In this document: positions 27,501 to 39,300 of the stretch, piece by piece
Numbering within the stretch: the stretch's first letter is position 1
Layout: every line of letters starts with the position of its first letter
Origin: Deltaproteobacteria bacterium
GTDB lineage: Bacteria; Myxococcota_A; UBA9042; PHBI01
Length of the DNA stretch: 64,000 nt
Reading direction: 5' to 3'
NCBI GenBank assembly: GCA_020632715.1
Contig: JACKFA010000004.1
Coordinates: 979,818 to 1,043,817, forward strand
Program-made: the position numbers and the translations under genes
The notes under the pieces: generated by a model
Database searches by the model: none
Seen by the model: the letters and a program-made list of their open reading frames with translations, nothing else
What the model was told of the DNA's origin: nothing

Positions 27501-28953
27501 GCAGGTCGTCCGCGCCGAGCCCGGCCGCCGCCGCGTGCACCGTCGCCGTGCACGGGAGCGCAGCACCCCCGTACGTGAGCGCCACCCCGTGATAGCTCGC
27601 GCCGCTCGTGAGCGCGCGGCTCGCCGCCACGCTCACGCAGGACGGCGCGTCGCTCGTGAGCGTCGCCGCCCCGCTCGCGTCGTCCGCAGGCACCACGTCG
27701 CCCGTCGTCGCGTCCACGAGCGCGAGGTAGCCGAGCGCCGACCCCGCCGACGCCGGGAACGCGAGCGCCTCCTCGGTCCACGTGAGGAGCGTGTTCCCGG
27801 AGGGCGTTGGATCGCCGCCGCCGTCCCCGGGGTCGGTCGGCCCGATCGGGTCGCCGCCGCCGTCCTCGCCGTGATCCCAGTCCTTCGGGCCCTCCTCGTA
27901 GCGCGTGTCGACCCCCGGCGGGTCGCCGTCGAGCGGGTGCTGCGTGCAGAGCCGCCCGCCCGCGTCGCTCAAGTCCACCTCCCACGTCACGACCGGCCAC
28001 AGGACGCCGTCCGCGATCGCGAGCGGGTCCGCCTCCGAGAGCGGCCCGTCGCTCGCCGTGGCGCGCGCGCGCAGCGTGCACTTCCCCGCCGCCTCGAAGG
28101 CGTCGCGATCGAGCCCGAGCGCCACGTTCCAGTAGCGCTTGTTCGCGAGCGCCTCCTCGCCGCTGTAGACCGACGCCGCGAACAGGTAGCCGAGCGGGTT
28201 CGACGCCGCGTCGAGCGCCACGTTCCCGCGCTGCGACACGTCGACGACCGTGTCCGTGCCGCCGTTCGCGGCGCACGTGATCGTGACGTCGTCGAGGTAG
28301 AGCCGCGTGTCGGGCGCCCCGTCCGGCCCCGGCGTGCACGCGAGCGCGAGCACCGCGGTCGTCCCGCGCGCGCCGCCCGCCGTCGGGTCGTGCAGCAGGA
28401 GCAGGTCGTCCTCGGGCGCGGTCGTCGCCCCGCAGTCGAGCTTCGCCGAGCAGAAGAGGTCGTCGAAGCTCACCGCCACGTCGAAGAAGCCCTGCGACGC
28501 CTTCCGCGCCACCGTGATGTCGAACGCCACCGCCGAGTCGCCGTTCGGCGAGCAAGGCGCCGCCTTGGTCGCCGTGGGCGGGGCGAGCCAGGACCCCGCC
28601 TCGAGCGGCGCCCCGTCCGCCGAGAGCCCCGTCAGCGTGACGCTGACCGTGTTCGTCGTCGCCGCCGCGTCGCACGTCCCGACGTAACTCACGTCGCCGC
28701 GCCCGTCGCCGTACGCGCTCGACGTCAGCGTCTTCTCCCAGAGCAGCGCGCCGTCCGCGCGCGCCGCCACGTCCCACGTCGCGTCCGTGACGCCCGGGAG
28801 CGACAGCGCCGCCACGTCCACGCGCAGCGCGGTGCCATCGGGCGCAGCCGGCTGCCCGCCGTCCGCGCAGCGCACCAGCGCCGACGCCGCCAGCGTCAGC
28901 GCGAGCGCAGCCGTCCACCCCGAGAGAGGAGCTCTCAGCGTACCTTTCGCCAT
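24568..28953 (-). CDS. GFFD-family domain fused to Ig-like repeats, member 3
   Basis: The product is 1461 residues from ATG 28953. The leader ends in ALVRC, a possible but imperfect lipobox. Residues about 40-330 form a complete family domain: VDVAALSLPGVTDATWDV, SSAYGDGRGDVSYVGTCDA, the signature QGFFDVAVSFDDLFCSAKLD at about 160-179, YLDDVTITC, and RYWNVALGL. A Gly/Asp/Pro linker follows (DHGEDGGGDPIGPTDPGD). The remaining 1,070 residues are Ser/Thr/Val-rich strands in about ten Ig-like units of the bacterial invasin/Big type; conserved pieces include VTVSGPGQDATYPG and ISAPGFPDA-like VTMSAPGFPDA-type ends. It looks like a tethered adhesin or filament. The fusion shows that the family domain can serve as the membrane-proximal head of an extracellular rod. 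No ribosome site is evident. Confidence 0.85.
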   Translation of the reverse strand: MAKGTLRAPLSGWTAALALTLAASALVRCADGGQPAAPDGTALRVDVAALSLPGVTDATWDVAARADGALLWEKTLTSSAYGDGRGDVSYVGTCDAAATTNTVSVTLTGLSADGAPLEAGSWLAPPTATKAAPCSPNGDSAVAFDITVARKASQGFFDVAVSFDDLFCSAKLDCGATTAPEDDLLLLHDPTAGGARGTTAVLALACTPGPDGAPDTRLYLDDVTITCAANGGTDTVVDVSQRGNVALDAASNPLGYLFAASVYSGEEALANKRYWNVALGLDRDAFEAAGKCTLRARATASDGPLSEADPLAIADGVLWPVVTWEVDLSDAGGRLCTQHPLDGDPPGVDTRYEEGPKDWDHGEDGGGDPIGPTDPGDGGGDPTPSGNTLLTWTEEALAFPASAGSALGYLALVDATTGDVVPADDASGAATLTSDAPSCVSVAASRALTSGASYHGVALTYGGAALPCTATVHAAAAGLGADDLLVTVEGAPTAGTIAITDTRGEARVGQGLEVLLYVSLSTSPPPGGVPVTLTSSDPSVAFVSRYSSQVGGASATFTASSGGSYGFTVQSTGSPGTTVTVTASAPGYGSATFTLDVLPAAYVIESLALTRSIFSTSTLPDDAFRTLIGVRSVDGTSLFRQGVSPVVAPLVLSYALSGDAIAQLKTSSGTGPTATVSVEALQDEAPSSVGTGGVAVDFDDPAQQGAFTVTVSGPGQDATYPGSAATVTVGVSSAQILVDTPAGTAVGSGLAERFQFKLNTVVGSPTVHFHSTDPTKALLASTTAGVTPAADYEYTPSSTAYYNVWVHTLAGATGQVEITMSAPGFPDASIVFDIVEGAIEIPVSTNSSTTALDQTWSRSEYQTGPTDDFVMYVGIAEGADPTDVTRYQPVSLATAGLPVTVDVTTTNGGLAGFFVAGVEATGLTIAPGANSSAATGTSLRFLSPLVDTVATVTPMADGMASRGVDVELAVGEAYFDVAEVNGTLDNSSDDRVGGGLKHEYAVYPRNAPNGHEPFTVRVASSDPAKMLVALGDDDVGAASIDIAYASNQTGSTSFWVHGLSGQAGAANLEVSCVSGTCLFDPLSYAVTVVAPVINVKSVATSTTTATLLEGTQEDFAVELLVKKVNGQYVAQRVSATTGGYPVTLTTSDAARFPLATQAAPTPAGSLVVTIPSGSTSTAATYASGGPTILFTDYLDAGSYPGSVTATGPGAAADALSTASFSRSSTQCYVSMVSNGVAIVGRGLEKVNPSVKLNCGSGSADANNHGGVTVHLAFDAGGRFLLASSGQAPAGSAALDVVFPAGSKSQTFCLQGEVGGALGSSTLTASVEHATAATQSWELKDWAISLSNADMSATMTGSLTAAASPDPFRPAIGIRSGASFYSQPVRVGVSYTVTVETSNPAYSQLREGASGPLGASVTVAVGAGATETVDLQHVRVANGSVTVTATGSNGADGDTHAVTVRD

Positions 28954-29125
28954 CGTTGTGCCGTCCGAGACCCCCGCACCATGGAGGTCGAGACGACCCT
29001 ACCAGCGACCGCCCGTCCACGTGGTCGGTTTCCCCCACCGCGGTTACATGGCGCCGCAACACATTGGAATCGCTCAGGTCGTCCCTGCGCGAAAGCGCAC
29101 ACCCAAGGCGTCTGGTTACATCGGG

Positions 29126-30388
29126 CTACGGTCCCACGGGCTCCACGCAGCACGGGTCGAGGCAGCACGCGTCCTGCGCGGTCACCCCGTCGGGGAGCGG
29201 CATCGGGTCGCTCGTCGCGTCGCCGATGACGACCACGAGCCCCTCGCCGGTGTTCGCGAACACCACCTGGTCGGCGAACCCGGCGACCGTCCCGCCGCAG
29301 AGCGTCCCGTTCGGCTTCGGCCTCGGCGTCGCCTCGCACGCCATCGAGTACGCGAAGCGCTCGGGCCCGTCCTGCCCGATGTAGCGCGTCTCCACGTGGC
29401 TCCCCGGCACGTCGATCGGGTGCGTGTGGCACGCGAGCGCCCCGTTCTCGACGATCGGCACCTCCCAGTACACCGCCGGCCGCACCTGCCCCGCCGGCAG
29501 GTTGCCGATCTCCCACGCCTCCGTGCTGACCGTCGCGCGCGTCTTCAGCACGCAGCTCACGTCGCCCGGGATCGCCCCGAGGTCGAGCCCGAGCGCCTGG
29601 TTCCAGTAGCACTTCGCGTACGGCTCGAGCTGCTCCTCGCCCACGTACACGGCCCGCTCGAACAGGTACGGCGCCGCCGCCCCCGTGTTCCCCGGCCCCG
29701 CCCCCGGGTTGTGCACCATGCGCGTCCCGTCGCTGCACTCGACGACCACCGCGTCCATGTGCAGGTACGTCGGCTGCCCCGCCCCCGCCGTGCACGCCCA
29801 CCCGACGACCACCGTCGTGTCGCGCACCCCATCGTGGAAGAGGAGCTCGAGCGGGTCGTCCGTGCCGTCCTTCCGGCAGTCGAGCTTCGCCGAGCAGAAC
29901 ACGTCGTCCACCTCGATCGCGAAGTCGAAGAAGCCCTGCGCCGCCGCTCGCGCCACCGTCACGTCGAAGTCGACCGCCGTGTCCCCGCCCGGCACGCACG
30001 TGAACGGCTTCGTCAGCGGCGGCGGCGCCGCGTAGGCGCTCGCGGGGATCTCCTCACCGCCCTCCGCCACGAGCCGCGCGAGCTCGAGCGTCACCGTGTT
30101 CGGGTTCGCCTGCCCGTCGCACGGCCCGACGAAGCTGAGCGACCCGTCCGCCGCCCCGTACGCCGCCGATCCCACGTCGCGCTGCATCACGACGACCGGC
30201 GTCGCGGCACCGTTCTTGACGGTCAACGTCCACACGACGTCGGAGAGACCGGGCAGATCGAGCGGCGCCACGTTCACCGCCACGCGGCTCTCGCCGCCCG
30301 CCGCCGGCCCCGCGGCCTCCTTCGCGCAGCCCCCCGCGACCGCCGTCGCCGCGAGCGCCGCCATGATCCCTAGCAGCGCGCGCCTCAT
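29126..30388 (-). CDS. GFFD-family lipoprotein, member 4, coupled to the giant gene
   Basis: The product is 420 residues from ATG 30388. The start overlaps the stop of the giant gene by four bases (ATGA). The leader MRRALLGIMAALAATAVAGGC ends in a good lipobox. The first block is VNVAPLDLPGLSDVVWTLTV, then GAADGSLSFVGPCD. The signature QGFFDFAIEVDDVFCSAKLD is at about 149-168, followed by a VVVGWACTAG block, HMDAVVVEC and CYWNQALGL. The last 40 residues contain DACCLDPCCVEP, an extra Cys cluster absent from other members. Position directly after the giant gene argues for a joint surface complex; this is inference. Next gene downstream on the same strand (member 3) lies 172 bp away. Confidence 0.88.
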   Translation of the reverse strand: MRRALLGIMAALAATAVAGGCAKEAAGPAAGGESRVAVNVAPLDLPGLSDVVWTLTVKNGAATPVVVMQRDVGSAAYGAADGSLSFVGPCDGQANPNTVTLELARLVAEGGEEIPASAYAAPPPLTKPFTCVPGGDTAVDFDVTVARAAAQGFFDFAIEVDDVFCSAKLDCRKDGTDDPLELLFHDGVRDTTVVVGWACTAGAGQPTYLHMDAVVVECSDGTRMVHNPGAGPGNTGAAAPYLFERAVYVGEEQLEPYAKCYWNQALGLDLGAIPGDVSCVLKTRATVSTEAWEIGNLPAGQVRPAVYWEVPIVENGALACHTHPIDVPGSHVETRYIGQDGPERFAYSMACEATPRPKPNGTLCGGTVAGFADQVVFANTGEGLVVVIGDATSDPMPLPDGVTAQDACCLDPCCVEPVGP

Positions 30389-33300
30389 GGCGTCACCTCC
30401 CCGCACACCGGAGGCCCGACCGCGAGCGTCCCGTCCTCGTTCCTGTCGCAGTCGACCCGCTTGTCGGCCGTCTTCCAGCACCGCACGCTCCCGAGCGCGC
30501 CGCCCGCGTCCTCGACGACCCCGTACACGTACACCGGCACGCAGCTCTTGTCGTACGCGTCGCACGTCCCGGTCGCCTCGTTGCAGAGCAGCACCTCGCA
30601 CATGTTCGCCGACGCGCCGCACACGATCGGCGCCCCCGCGCACCCGCCCGCCGCGTCGCAGACGTCCCCGTCCGTGCAGTTCTGCCCGTCGTCGCAGCTC
30701 GTCCCCGCCTCCGCCAGCGCGTGCTCGCAGAAGCCGCCGACGCACGCGTCCACCGTGCAGCCGTCCCCGTCGTCGCACCCCGACGCGCACGCCTCGCTGA
30801 ACGCCGCGTTCACCGTCGCCTCGTCCTGCACGACCTCGTCGAGCGTCGTCACGCCCAGCACCTGCACCCGGAGCGACGCCCCGAGCAGCGACGCGCCGAG
30901 CGTCGCCGGCACGGTGTAGACCCCGCCGCCGTCGTAGAAGAGCGGGTCCGCGAGGACGTCGACGGGCGCTGCCGCCTCGCCCCCCGACAGGTCCGCGAAG
31001 TTCATCATCACGACGAGATGGTCGAGGTCGCCCGGCGCGAGCCCGGCCCCGTCAGCGTCCGCCACGCGGAACGTCACCGACTCCGGCGCGTCGACCTCCC
31101 ACTGCTCCCCGTCGGTCGGGTCGCTGATGAGCGCGCTCGGGCCGCCGTCCGCGCCGAAGCCGCTCCCGACGATGAGCGCCCGCGTCGCCGCGTTGTCGAA
31201 CGGCGACGCGTCCGCCACCGCCATCGACGTGATCTCGCTCGTGAACACGTCGAGCCACGGCGACGGCGGCGTCACCGTCCACGCGAACCGCCCGCCGCCG
31301 AGCGCCACCGGCGGCTCCGGCAGGTTCGGGTTCGGCGCGAGCGTCGCGTACGCCCGCTCCCCCGGCGCGATGTACGGCACGAGCCACGTCCCGAGCGCCA
31401 CCCGGTCGAAGCCGAGCTCGATGTAGGCCACGCCCGCCACGTTCTTCGCCGTGCACGCGCTCGCCGAGTTCTCGACCTCGAGCCGCAGCACCATCGCGTC
31501 GCCGATGAACGCCTGGTTGAAGGGCGCCGCGTCACCGTTCTTCGACTCGAACACGACGTGGTCGTTGCGCACGGTGAGATCGGGCGTCCCGGGCGCCACG
31601 ACCACGGCGCGCGCGTCGTCGCAGTACGTGTCGTCCGTCCGCCGCGCGAGCACCTGCGCCGTCACGACCGCGTCCGTCGCGCTCGCCCCGAGCGGCACCG
31701 TCACGCGGTAGTGCCCCTCGCCGATGTAGGTCCCCGCCGCCAGCACGTTCACGGGCGCGAGCCCGACGTCGTCGCTCTCGAAGAACATCACGAGCTGCGA
31801 GAACGCGCTCGGCCCGAGCGCCGCGCCGGTCAGCGCGTCGAGCACCGCGAAGTCCACGACCCCCGTGCTGCAGGCCGTCCACTTGATCGGCGTCGTGATG
31901 AGCGCCGTGCACCCGACGGGCAGGTTCTCGTCCCACGAGTCGCCGCCCGTACCGCCGCCCGGGCCGTCGAGCCCGAGCACGCGCAGCTTCGACTCGGCGT
32001 AGCAGTTGTTCGACGGGTTGCTCGGCGACGCGCCCGTCACCGTCACGCGGAACGTGTGGTACCACCACGGCGGGTCGCGCAGCTTCCACGAGAACTTCCC
32101 GCCCGCGAGCGCCACCGCCGGCGGCGACAGCGCCCCGTTCGGCACGAGCGTCACCGCCGCCGTCGCGCCCGGCGCGAGCGTGGCCACGGTGAACGTCCCG
32201 AGCGTCGTCGTCTGGTAGCCGACGTCGAGCGTCACGGTGCCCGTCACGTTGTTCGCCGTGGCCGCGCCGGCCTTGTTGCTCACGAAGGCCTGGATCTCCA
32301 TGACGTCGTCGATGCGCGCCTCGGTGTACGCCCCCGCGACCCCGTTCTTGCCGACGAACGCGACGCTCGCCCCGCACGCGCTCGGCACGAGCACCGTGAA
32401 CGCCTTCGACGCGCTGTTCGCCTCGCTGCACTCGGTCAGCGCCCCGTCGGTGTCGAGCGTGACCACCGCCGTGTGCGTCCCGAGCGTCGCCGCCGGCCAC
32501 GTGAGCGTCACGTTGCGCGTCGCCCCCACGTTCACCGCCGCGACCGTCGTCGACGCCACCGCCGCGCCGTCGATCCACAGCGTCGCGGTCGACGCCGCCG
32601 CGGTCGTCTCCCCCGTGTTCTTCACGGTGAACGCCACGCTCACCGGGTCGCCGTCCTCCTGATAGGTGACCGCGAGCGCCGGCGACGAGCTGAACACGAG
32701 GTCCGCGCGCGGCTCGTGCACGTCGACCACGGCGGAGAAGCGGTTGTTGTCCTCGTCCCGCTCCGGCACGCGGTTCTCGCGCGCCGTGCTCGACGTGTCC
32801 TCGTCCACGCGCGCCTCGATCGTGTGCGCGCCGGCCGTCGTGAACGTCAGGTTCGTCGTGAGCGTGACCGGCGTGTTCACCGTGGAGAACGGCCCGGCCG
32901 TGTTGCGGTAGGCCCCGTCGACCCAGAGCGACACGTAGTACGGCGCCACCGCGGCCTCCGCGATCCCGCCGGGCGCGGGGTTCCTCGCCACGTACGCCGT
33001 CACCGTCGTCGCCGCTCCGCGCGCGGGCGACGCCGCCCCGACGCACGCGTTGCTCGGCACGCTGAGCGCCGTCGGCTCGAGGTCCGTGAACAGGATCCGC
33101 GACCGGTTGTTCGTCTCGTCGTTCTCCCCGATGACCCCGGCGCGGTCGACCGTCACCTGCACGCCCTGCACCGGCGTCGCCGCCCCGCGCGCCGTGTGCG
33201 GCGTGAACGCGAGCCCGGCGTCCACCGACCCCGATCCCGCCACGGTCACCCCGGCCCCGTTCGTCGCGAGCGTCGCCCCGAGCGTCGTCGTGTCGCCCAC

Positions 33301-36300
33301 GAGCTCCGCGACGTCCACCACGGCGCCGGCGACCGAGATCTTCCCGCGGTTCGAGATCCTCGTCGTCGCCGTCACCGACTGCCCGTTCACCGGCGCCGCC
33401 GACAGGGCCACGTCCACGATCGACTGGTAGTTCTCGCCCCGGAAGAGCCCGTCGCGCCAGGTCGTGAGATCCACGTCGAGCGAGACGCTGGCGCCGTTGT
33501 CGCCCGTGTCGCACTCGCGGAGCGCGTACGCGCCGTTGCCCGCGTCCGTGTCGAGCACGACGGCCGAGGCCGACACGGTGTCGAGCTCCTCCGCCTGGTC
33601 CGGCGTCCACGCGAAGGTCAGCACGCGGCTCGCCCCCGCCGGGAGCGGGTCCGCCTGGCTCAGGTGCAGCGTCATCGGGTTCTCGACGAGCACCGACGAC
33701 AGGTCCGCCGCGCCGCCGTCCGCGAGGCGCGTCGCCGTGATGGTGACCTCCACGTCCTCGACGAGCGCCGTGTTGCCGACGTTCCGCACCGTCACGGGGA
33801 ACGTGCCCGGCGCCCCGTACGCGAACGCCGTGAGGCCGAGCGTGAGCTTCACGTCCGGGCACAGCGTGAACGAGCCCTGCGCCGCGTTGTTCGTCTCGTC
33901 CTGCTCGGGCACGTCGCCGCAGCCGACCGCGCCCGCGCCGGTGTCCACGACCACCGACACCGTGTACGTCCCGTTCTGCGCGGTGTCGACGCCCGTCGGC
34001 CCCGCCTGCGTGCCCGTCCCCGTGAACGGCCCGAGCCCCGGGTACGCCACGTGCGTCCCGTCGGGGCGCAGCACGTCGACGTCCGCGAGATACGTCCCGA
34101 CCGCCATCTGCGGGGTCGACCCGCCATTGTGCGTCGCAAAAGAGATCGCCCCGACCCAGCTCGTCGCGGCGAGCGACACGCCGCCCGCGGTGAGGTCCGG
34201 GAAGTAGAGCCAGGTCGTGTTGTTCGCCTCGCTCGTCTCGGCGTAGGCGTCGGTGCTGTCGACCGTCGCCACCACGCGCAGGTACGGGTCACCCGTATCG
34301 CAGGTCGCCGGCGTCCACGCCCACGCCACCGCCTGCGGCGACGACGGCGACGGGTCCGCGATCGCCACGGTCTGGGCGCTCTCGACCGCGCCGCTCGCCC
34401 GCTCGACCGCGAAGCTCGCCTCGCCGACCCCGGCCTCCGGCACGACCAGCAGGTGCGACCCCGTCGGCCCGCGGTCGCGGATGGTCATCGCGCTCGCGCT
34501 CTCGGCGCCGTACTGCGGCGCGCCCGTCGCGAGGTCCGCGGCGCCGTTGCGCCCGCCGCCCGCCCACGGCGTGAGGTCCATGTCGAGGGGGCGCGTCGTC
34601 GTGTCGTTCGTCTCCGAGCAGTCCGCGATGAGGTCGCTCGGGTCCACGACGACCGAGATGGCGCCGATCTCCCCGTCGACCAGGTAGCGCGGCGTCCACG
34701 TCCAGGTCACCGTCTTGTAGGCGCCCGGCGCGATCGGGTCCGCGCACGAGTTGTGAACGACCTTCACGTCCCCGTCGGCGTCGGCGTCCGTCTCGAGCAC
34801 GGCGCCCAGGTCCGACGTCAGCAGCACCTCGACGTCCTCCGAGAGCGACACCGCGCCGCGGTTGTAGATCCGCGCGCTCACCGTCGTCGGCACGCCGTAC
34901 CGCGCGATCCCGCCGAGCACCTCGATGTCGACCGACGGCGACGTCCCCGTCGCGTACCGCCACGGCGTCGGGTCCGCGCACACGTTCACGCTGAACGACT
35001 TCACGTTGTTGCCGACCTCGTCGACCTCCGGCACCACGCCGCAGCTCCCCTCGCCGAGGTCGATCGGCGTGTCCGCCGACGCCACGATCGTGTAGGTGCC
35101 GGTCTCCGAGAAGTCGTAGCCGTCGGCCACGGTGAAGGTCCCGGTGCCGCTGAACGAGCCGGTCACCTCCTGCGTGCCGCCGCCGGGGCGCGTGATCGCG
35201 ACCTTCCCGCTCCACGCCGTGAACGGCATCGACCCGCCCGACGCGACCGTCATCCGCACGTCCGCGTTGCACGCCGTCGCGTTCGCGAGGCTCACCGACT
35301 GCACGAGCACGTCGGCCGTACCGAGCCCGCAGACGTTGTTGCCCTCGTTCAGCTCGGCCACCTCCTGCGGCCAGTCGACCTCGACCGCCACGACCCCGTC
35401 CTCGCACGCAGGCGTCCACGGGAACGCCACCGCCGCCGACCCGCCCGCCGGGATGCTCGCGACCGTCGTCGTCGCGCCCGTCGGCTGCCCGTTCACGAGG
35501 AGCCGCACGCCGACGTTCGTCGCCGCCACGTCGCCCGAGTTCACGACCGTCGCGCCGACGGTGCTCGACCCGCCGACCACGGGCGGCACGGTCACGCCGC
35601 CGACCTTCTCGAGGCTCGGCGTGGTGCAGCCGAGGTCCGCGCCGCGCGGCACCACGCAGAAGGCCTCGTCACAGCACCCGACGAAGCTCCCGTCGCTGAC
35701 GCAGGTCGTGAGCGTGTAGCAGCCGGTCGCCGTCGGCGCCGCGAACGCCCACCTGTCGCTCGCGCCGCGGTTCGGGAACTGCCCGATGGGCGTCTTGTTC
35801 GCGGCCCCCCACGTCCCGATCGTGTGCAGCGCGCGGAACTGCCCCTCGTCGCCCGTCGCCGGCATCACGGTCGTCGCGCCCGACGTCAGCGTCACCGGCG
35901 TCCCCGCGGCGTTCTTCAGCGAGAGCGACACGACGCCGTTCCGCACGGCCGCCGTCCCGAGCGAGTGGTCCGGGTCGAACGGCGCGAACGGCGCGTAGTC
36001 CGCGCGCCCCCAGACGCGCACGAGGTTCCCGGCGTAGGTCGCCGGGAGCCCGCCGCCGCCGACGAGCCCGTCGGCCGTCACGAGCGAGCACTGCGCGGCG
36101 ATCGTCCCGCTCGGGCCGCTCGGCGGCGTCCCGACCCAGAAGCCCTGCGTGCCCTCGTTGTTGTCCTCGTCGAGCTCGGTCAGCGCGCCCGCGCTGTCGA
36201 CCTTCACGGTCATGAGGTGGAAGCCCTCGGCGCCGAACGCCTGGTTCGTCGTGAGGACCGTGCTCCCGCCTGGCTGGATGGCAGGCAGCGTCGCCGCCGC

Positions 36301-39300
36301 GACCTGCGTCGGGCCGCTCACCGACGCCGGCGAGAACGTGACGAGGCTGTCGGCGAACGTGACCGCGAGGCCGGCCGGCGACGCGGTGCCGCCGAGGTTC
36401 CGCACGCGCGCCCAGACCTGCACGGTCTCGCCGGGGGCGAGCGGGTCGACGTCGCCGGGGTAGATCTCCGCGCCCGTCGCCGGATCGTGGAACGAGATGT
36501 CGAGCGTGAACACGGCCACGTCCGCGGGCGACGGCGTCAGCGTCACCGCCGCCGTGGCGCTCGCGGGCGCGGTCCCCGGCGCGGTCACGGTCGCCACGAA
36601 CTGCGCTGTGCCGGCGCTCGTGCCCGCGAGGTACGTCGCGCGCGCGACGCCGCTCGCGTCGGTCGTCACGTTCGTCGCCTGGAGCACGCCGGGCCCGCTC
36701 GTCTTCTGGAAGGTCACGACGCGCCCGCTGATGTTCCCCGACGCCGGGCTCGTCACGGTCGCCGTGAGCTCGGCGGTCGACGCGCCGTCGGCCACGAGCG
36801 AGATGGGGCTCGCGTCCAGTGAGATCTGGAGCGGCGGCGGCGTGTTGCTCACGGTGATGTCCTGGAGCGCGGCGTTGCCGACCGAGTCGCGCAGCACGAG
36901 CGTCAGCGGGAACGACCACGACGACGTCGTCCGGAGCGGTGTCACCGTGAGCTCGTCCGTCACGGGGTCGACGGTCGCCGCGAAGTACGCCGCGTTCGCG
37001 CCGAGCGCCTCCCACGTGAGCTGGTTCCCGTCGGCCGCGGGGCCGTCCTCGTAGTCGTTCTCGTGCGGCGTGAGGTCGATGACGTGGGCCACGCCGTCGT
37101 TGATGGCGACGTCGGCCACGGCGGGCGAGATGAGCGGCGCGTTGCTGCGGTCGCCGAAGCAAAGGTTCCCGACCGAGCCGTAGTCGCCGGTGTTCCCTTC
37201 CCCGTTCTGCCCGGGCGAGCCGCCCTGCACGGGCGTCGAGTCCCCGGCGCTCGCGGGCGTCCCGAGCCAGCTCGCGCGCGAGTCGGAGCGCACCCAGATC
37301 CGCCCGCCGCCGCCGCCGCCGCCGGTCCCGTAGTTCGTCGTGTTCACGGTGACGCGCGCGCCGGCCGACCCGCCCTGCGCCTTCATCCGCCCGGTGCCCA
37401 CGAGGGTCGCGACCTCGGCGATGACGGCGCCGCCGCCGCCGCCGCCGCCCGTGCCGCCGTGGTCGACCGCCTTCGCGGTCTCCCCCGACACGTCGATGGT
37501 CCCGTCGAGCGTCAGCGTCCCGCGGAGCGAGAGATCCACGAGCCCGCCGCCGCCGCCGCCCGGCGCGGCCGACGACGAGCGCCCGTTGCCGCCGCGGCTC
37601 CCGTAGTCCGCCGGCTTCTGGAGGCACGGATCGAGCGGCGGGGACGGGTCGTAGCGCGTCCCGCCCGCGGTCGTGTTGTATCCCCTGCCGCCGTTGCCCC
37701 CGTGCGCACCGCCGCCGCCGCTCGTGTTGGAGGCCCCGTCGTTGCCGTATCCGGGCCCGCGCGAGCCCGTCGTGTCGTAGCCGAGGCCGACGCCGTCGAT
37801 CGTCGCGCCCGCGTCGATCGTGACGTCGTGCGCGTCGACCGTGACGCGCCGCCCCTCGACCGTCGCGTCGCCCGTGAGCGTCCAGTCCGCCGTGTCGCCG
37901 GTCACCGTGATCATCTCGCCCGCGAGCGCGCCGCCGTCCTGCTCGAGCGCCCCCGTGATCGCGAAGTCCCAGTCCGCGTCGAGGTCGCCCGTGAGGTCGC
38001 TGTCCGTGAGCGTCACGTCGTCCGCCGTGATCGACACCGTCGTGGCGCCGCTCGCCTCGCAGACGTCGTCGCACCCGCCGACGCTGACCACGTCGCGATC
38101 CCAGCTCGCCTCTACGAAGGAGACCTCGCTCGCCGTGATGTCGACGCTCGTGCCGCCCGCGATCGCCGTGCCCGCGTGCGCCGTCAGCGACGCCACCGCG
38201 ACGGCGCCGTCGGCCGTCTCGAAGCGCCACCCGTCGTAGAGGTGCACGTCCACGTCGTCCGCCCGCGTCGCGTCGGTCGCCGTGTCGGCGGTGTCCGCGA
38301 GCGCGATGTACGCGAACGTCCCGCGGCCGCCCGCGTGCCCGACGTTGCCGGACGCGCTCGCGCCGGCGGCGCCGCCAGCGACGCTCACGCCCGTCGCGAA
38401 CGGGAAGTCGCTGTTCTTGGCGCGGACGACGCCGCGCCCGCCGCTGCCGCCGCCGCCGGTGCCGTAGTCCGTGCCGTTGCCCGTGCGCGCGCCGCCCGAT
38501 CCGCCGATGAGCTCGACGGTGCCGGTGCCGGTGAAGGTGTCGGCCTTGACGCGCAGCGTGCCCGCCGACCCGCCGCCGCCGGTGCCGCCGCCGTCGCTCG
38601 CCGCCGCCGAGGCGCCGTTCACCGACAGCGCGCCGTCCACCGTGACCGCGCCGGTGACCGCGACGTAGAGGGCGCCGCCGCCGTCGCCGCCGTCCGTGCC
38701 GCCGGTCGCGGTGCCGCGCCCGCCGCCGCTGCCGATCGTCGCCGGCATGAACGCCGACCCGTAGAAGTTGCCCTGGCCGGCGTTGTTCGCGCTGTTCCCG
38801 CCGCGCCCGCCGTGGCTCGCGCCGCCGCCGGCCGTGCTGCCGTAGCCCGGGCCCGACCCGCTGCCGTTGCTCGCGCCGTTCGTCGCGCCGACGTCGCCCA
38901 TCCCGTCGCCGCCGACGCGGGCGCCGAGCTCCACGAGCAGATCGCTCGCCGCGACGTAGCCGTAGCGCGCGCGGACGAGCGCCGTCCCGCCGAAGCGGAA
39001 GAGGACGGGCCCCGTGTACCGCGCGGTCCCCTCGCGGAGCGCGCCGCCGTCCATGTCGAAGGCGGTCGCCACGTCGAAGACGAAGGTGCCGCGCGTCTGG
39101 CCGTCGAAGTCGCCCGCGTCGATGTCGACGCTGCCGGCGCGCAGCGTCAGCGACTGCGTGACGTCGCAGGTGCCCGTGCAGCCGCCGGCGCTCTCGACCG
39201 CGTTCTCCCAGAGTCCGCCGGTCGCGGTGAACGCCGTCGTCTCGACCGTGACGTTCGTCCCGCCGCCGACGACGTGCGCGCCGTCCTCCATGGCGATCGA

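Noticed and set aside
24227..29062. A 1,611-codon minus-strand frame overlapping the member 3 gene in another frame
   Set aside because: It is Arg/Gly-rich throughout, while the overlapping frame has a signal peptide, the family signature and Ig-like strands.
28954..29125. Repeated GGTTACAT upstream of member 3 as a shared minus-arm promoter
   Set aside because: Similar GGTTACA strings occur upstream of other minus-arm genes, but distances differ and no -35 partner is seen.
30721..36822. A plus-strand open frame of about 2,033 codons opposite the CARDB part of the giant gene
   Set aside because: It is Arg/His/Val-rich, without ribosome site, signal or domain. The minus strand here has clear CARDB repeats. 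It is a GC-driven shadow.
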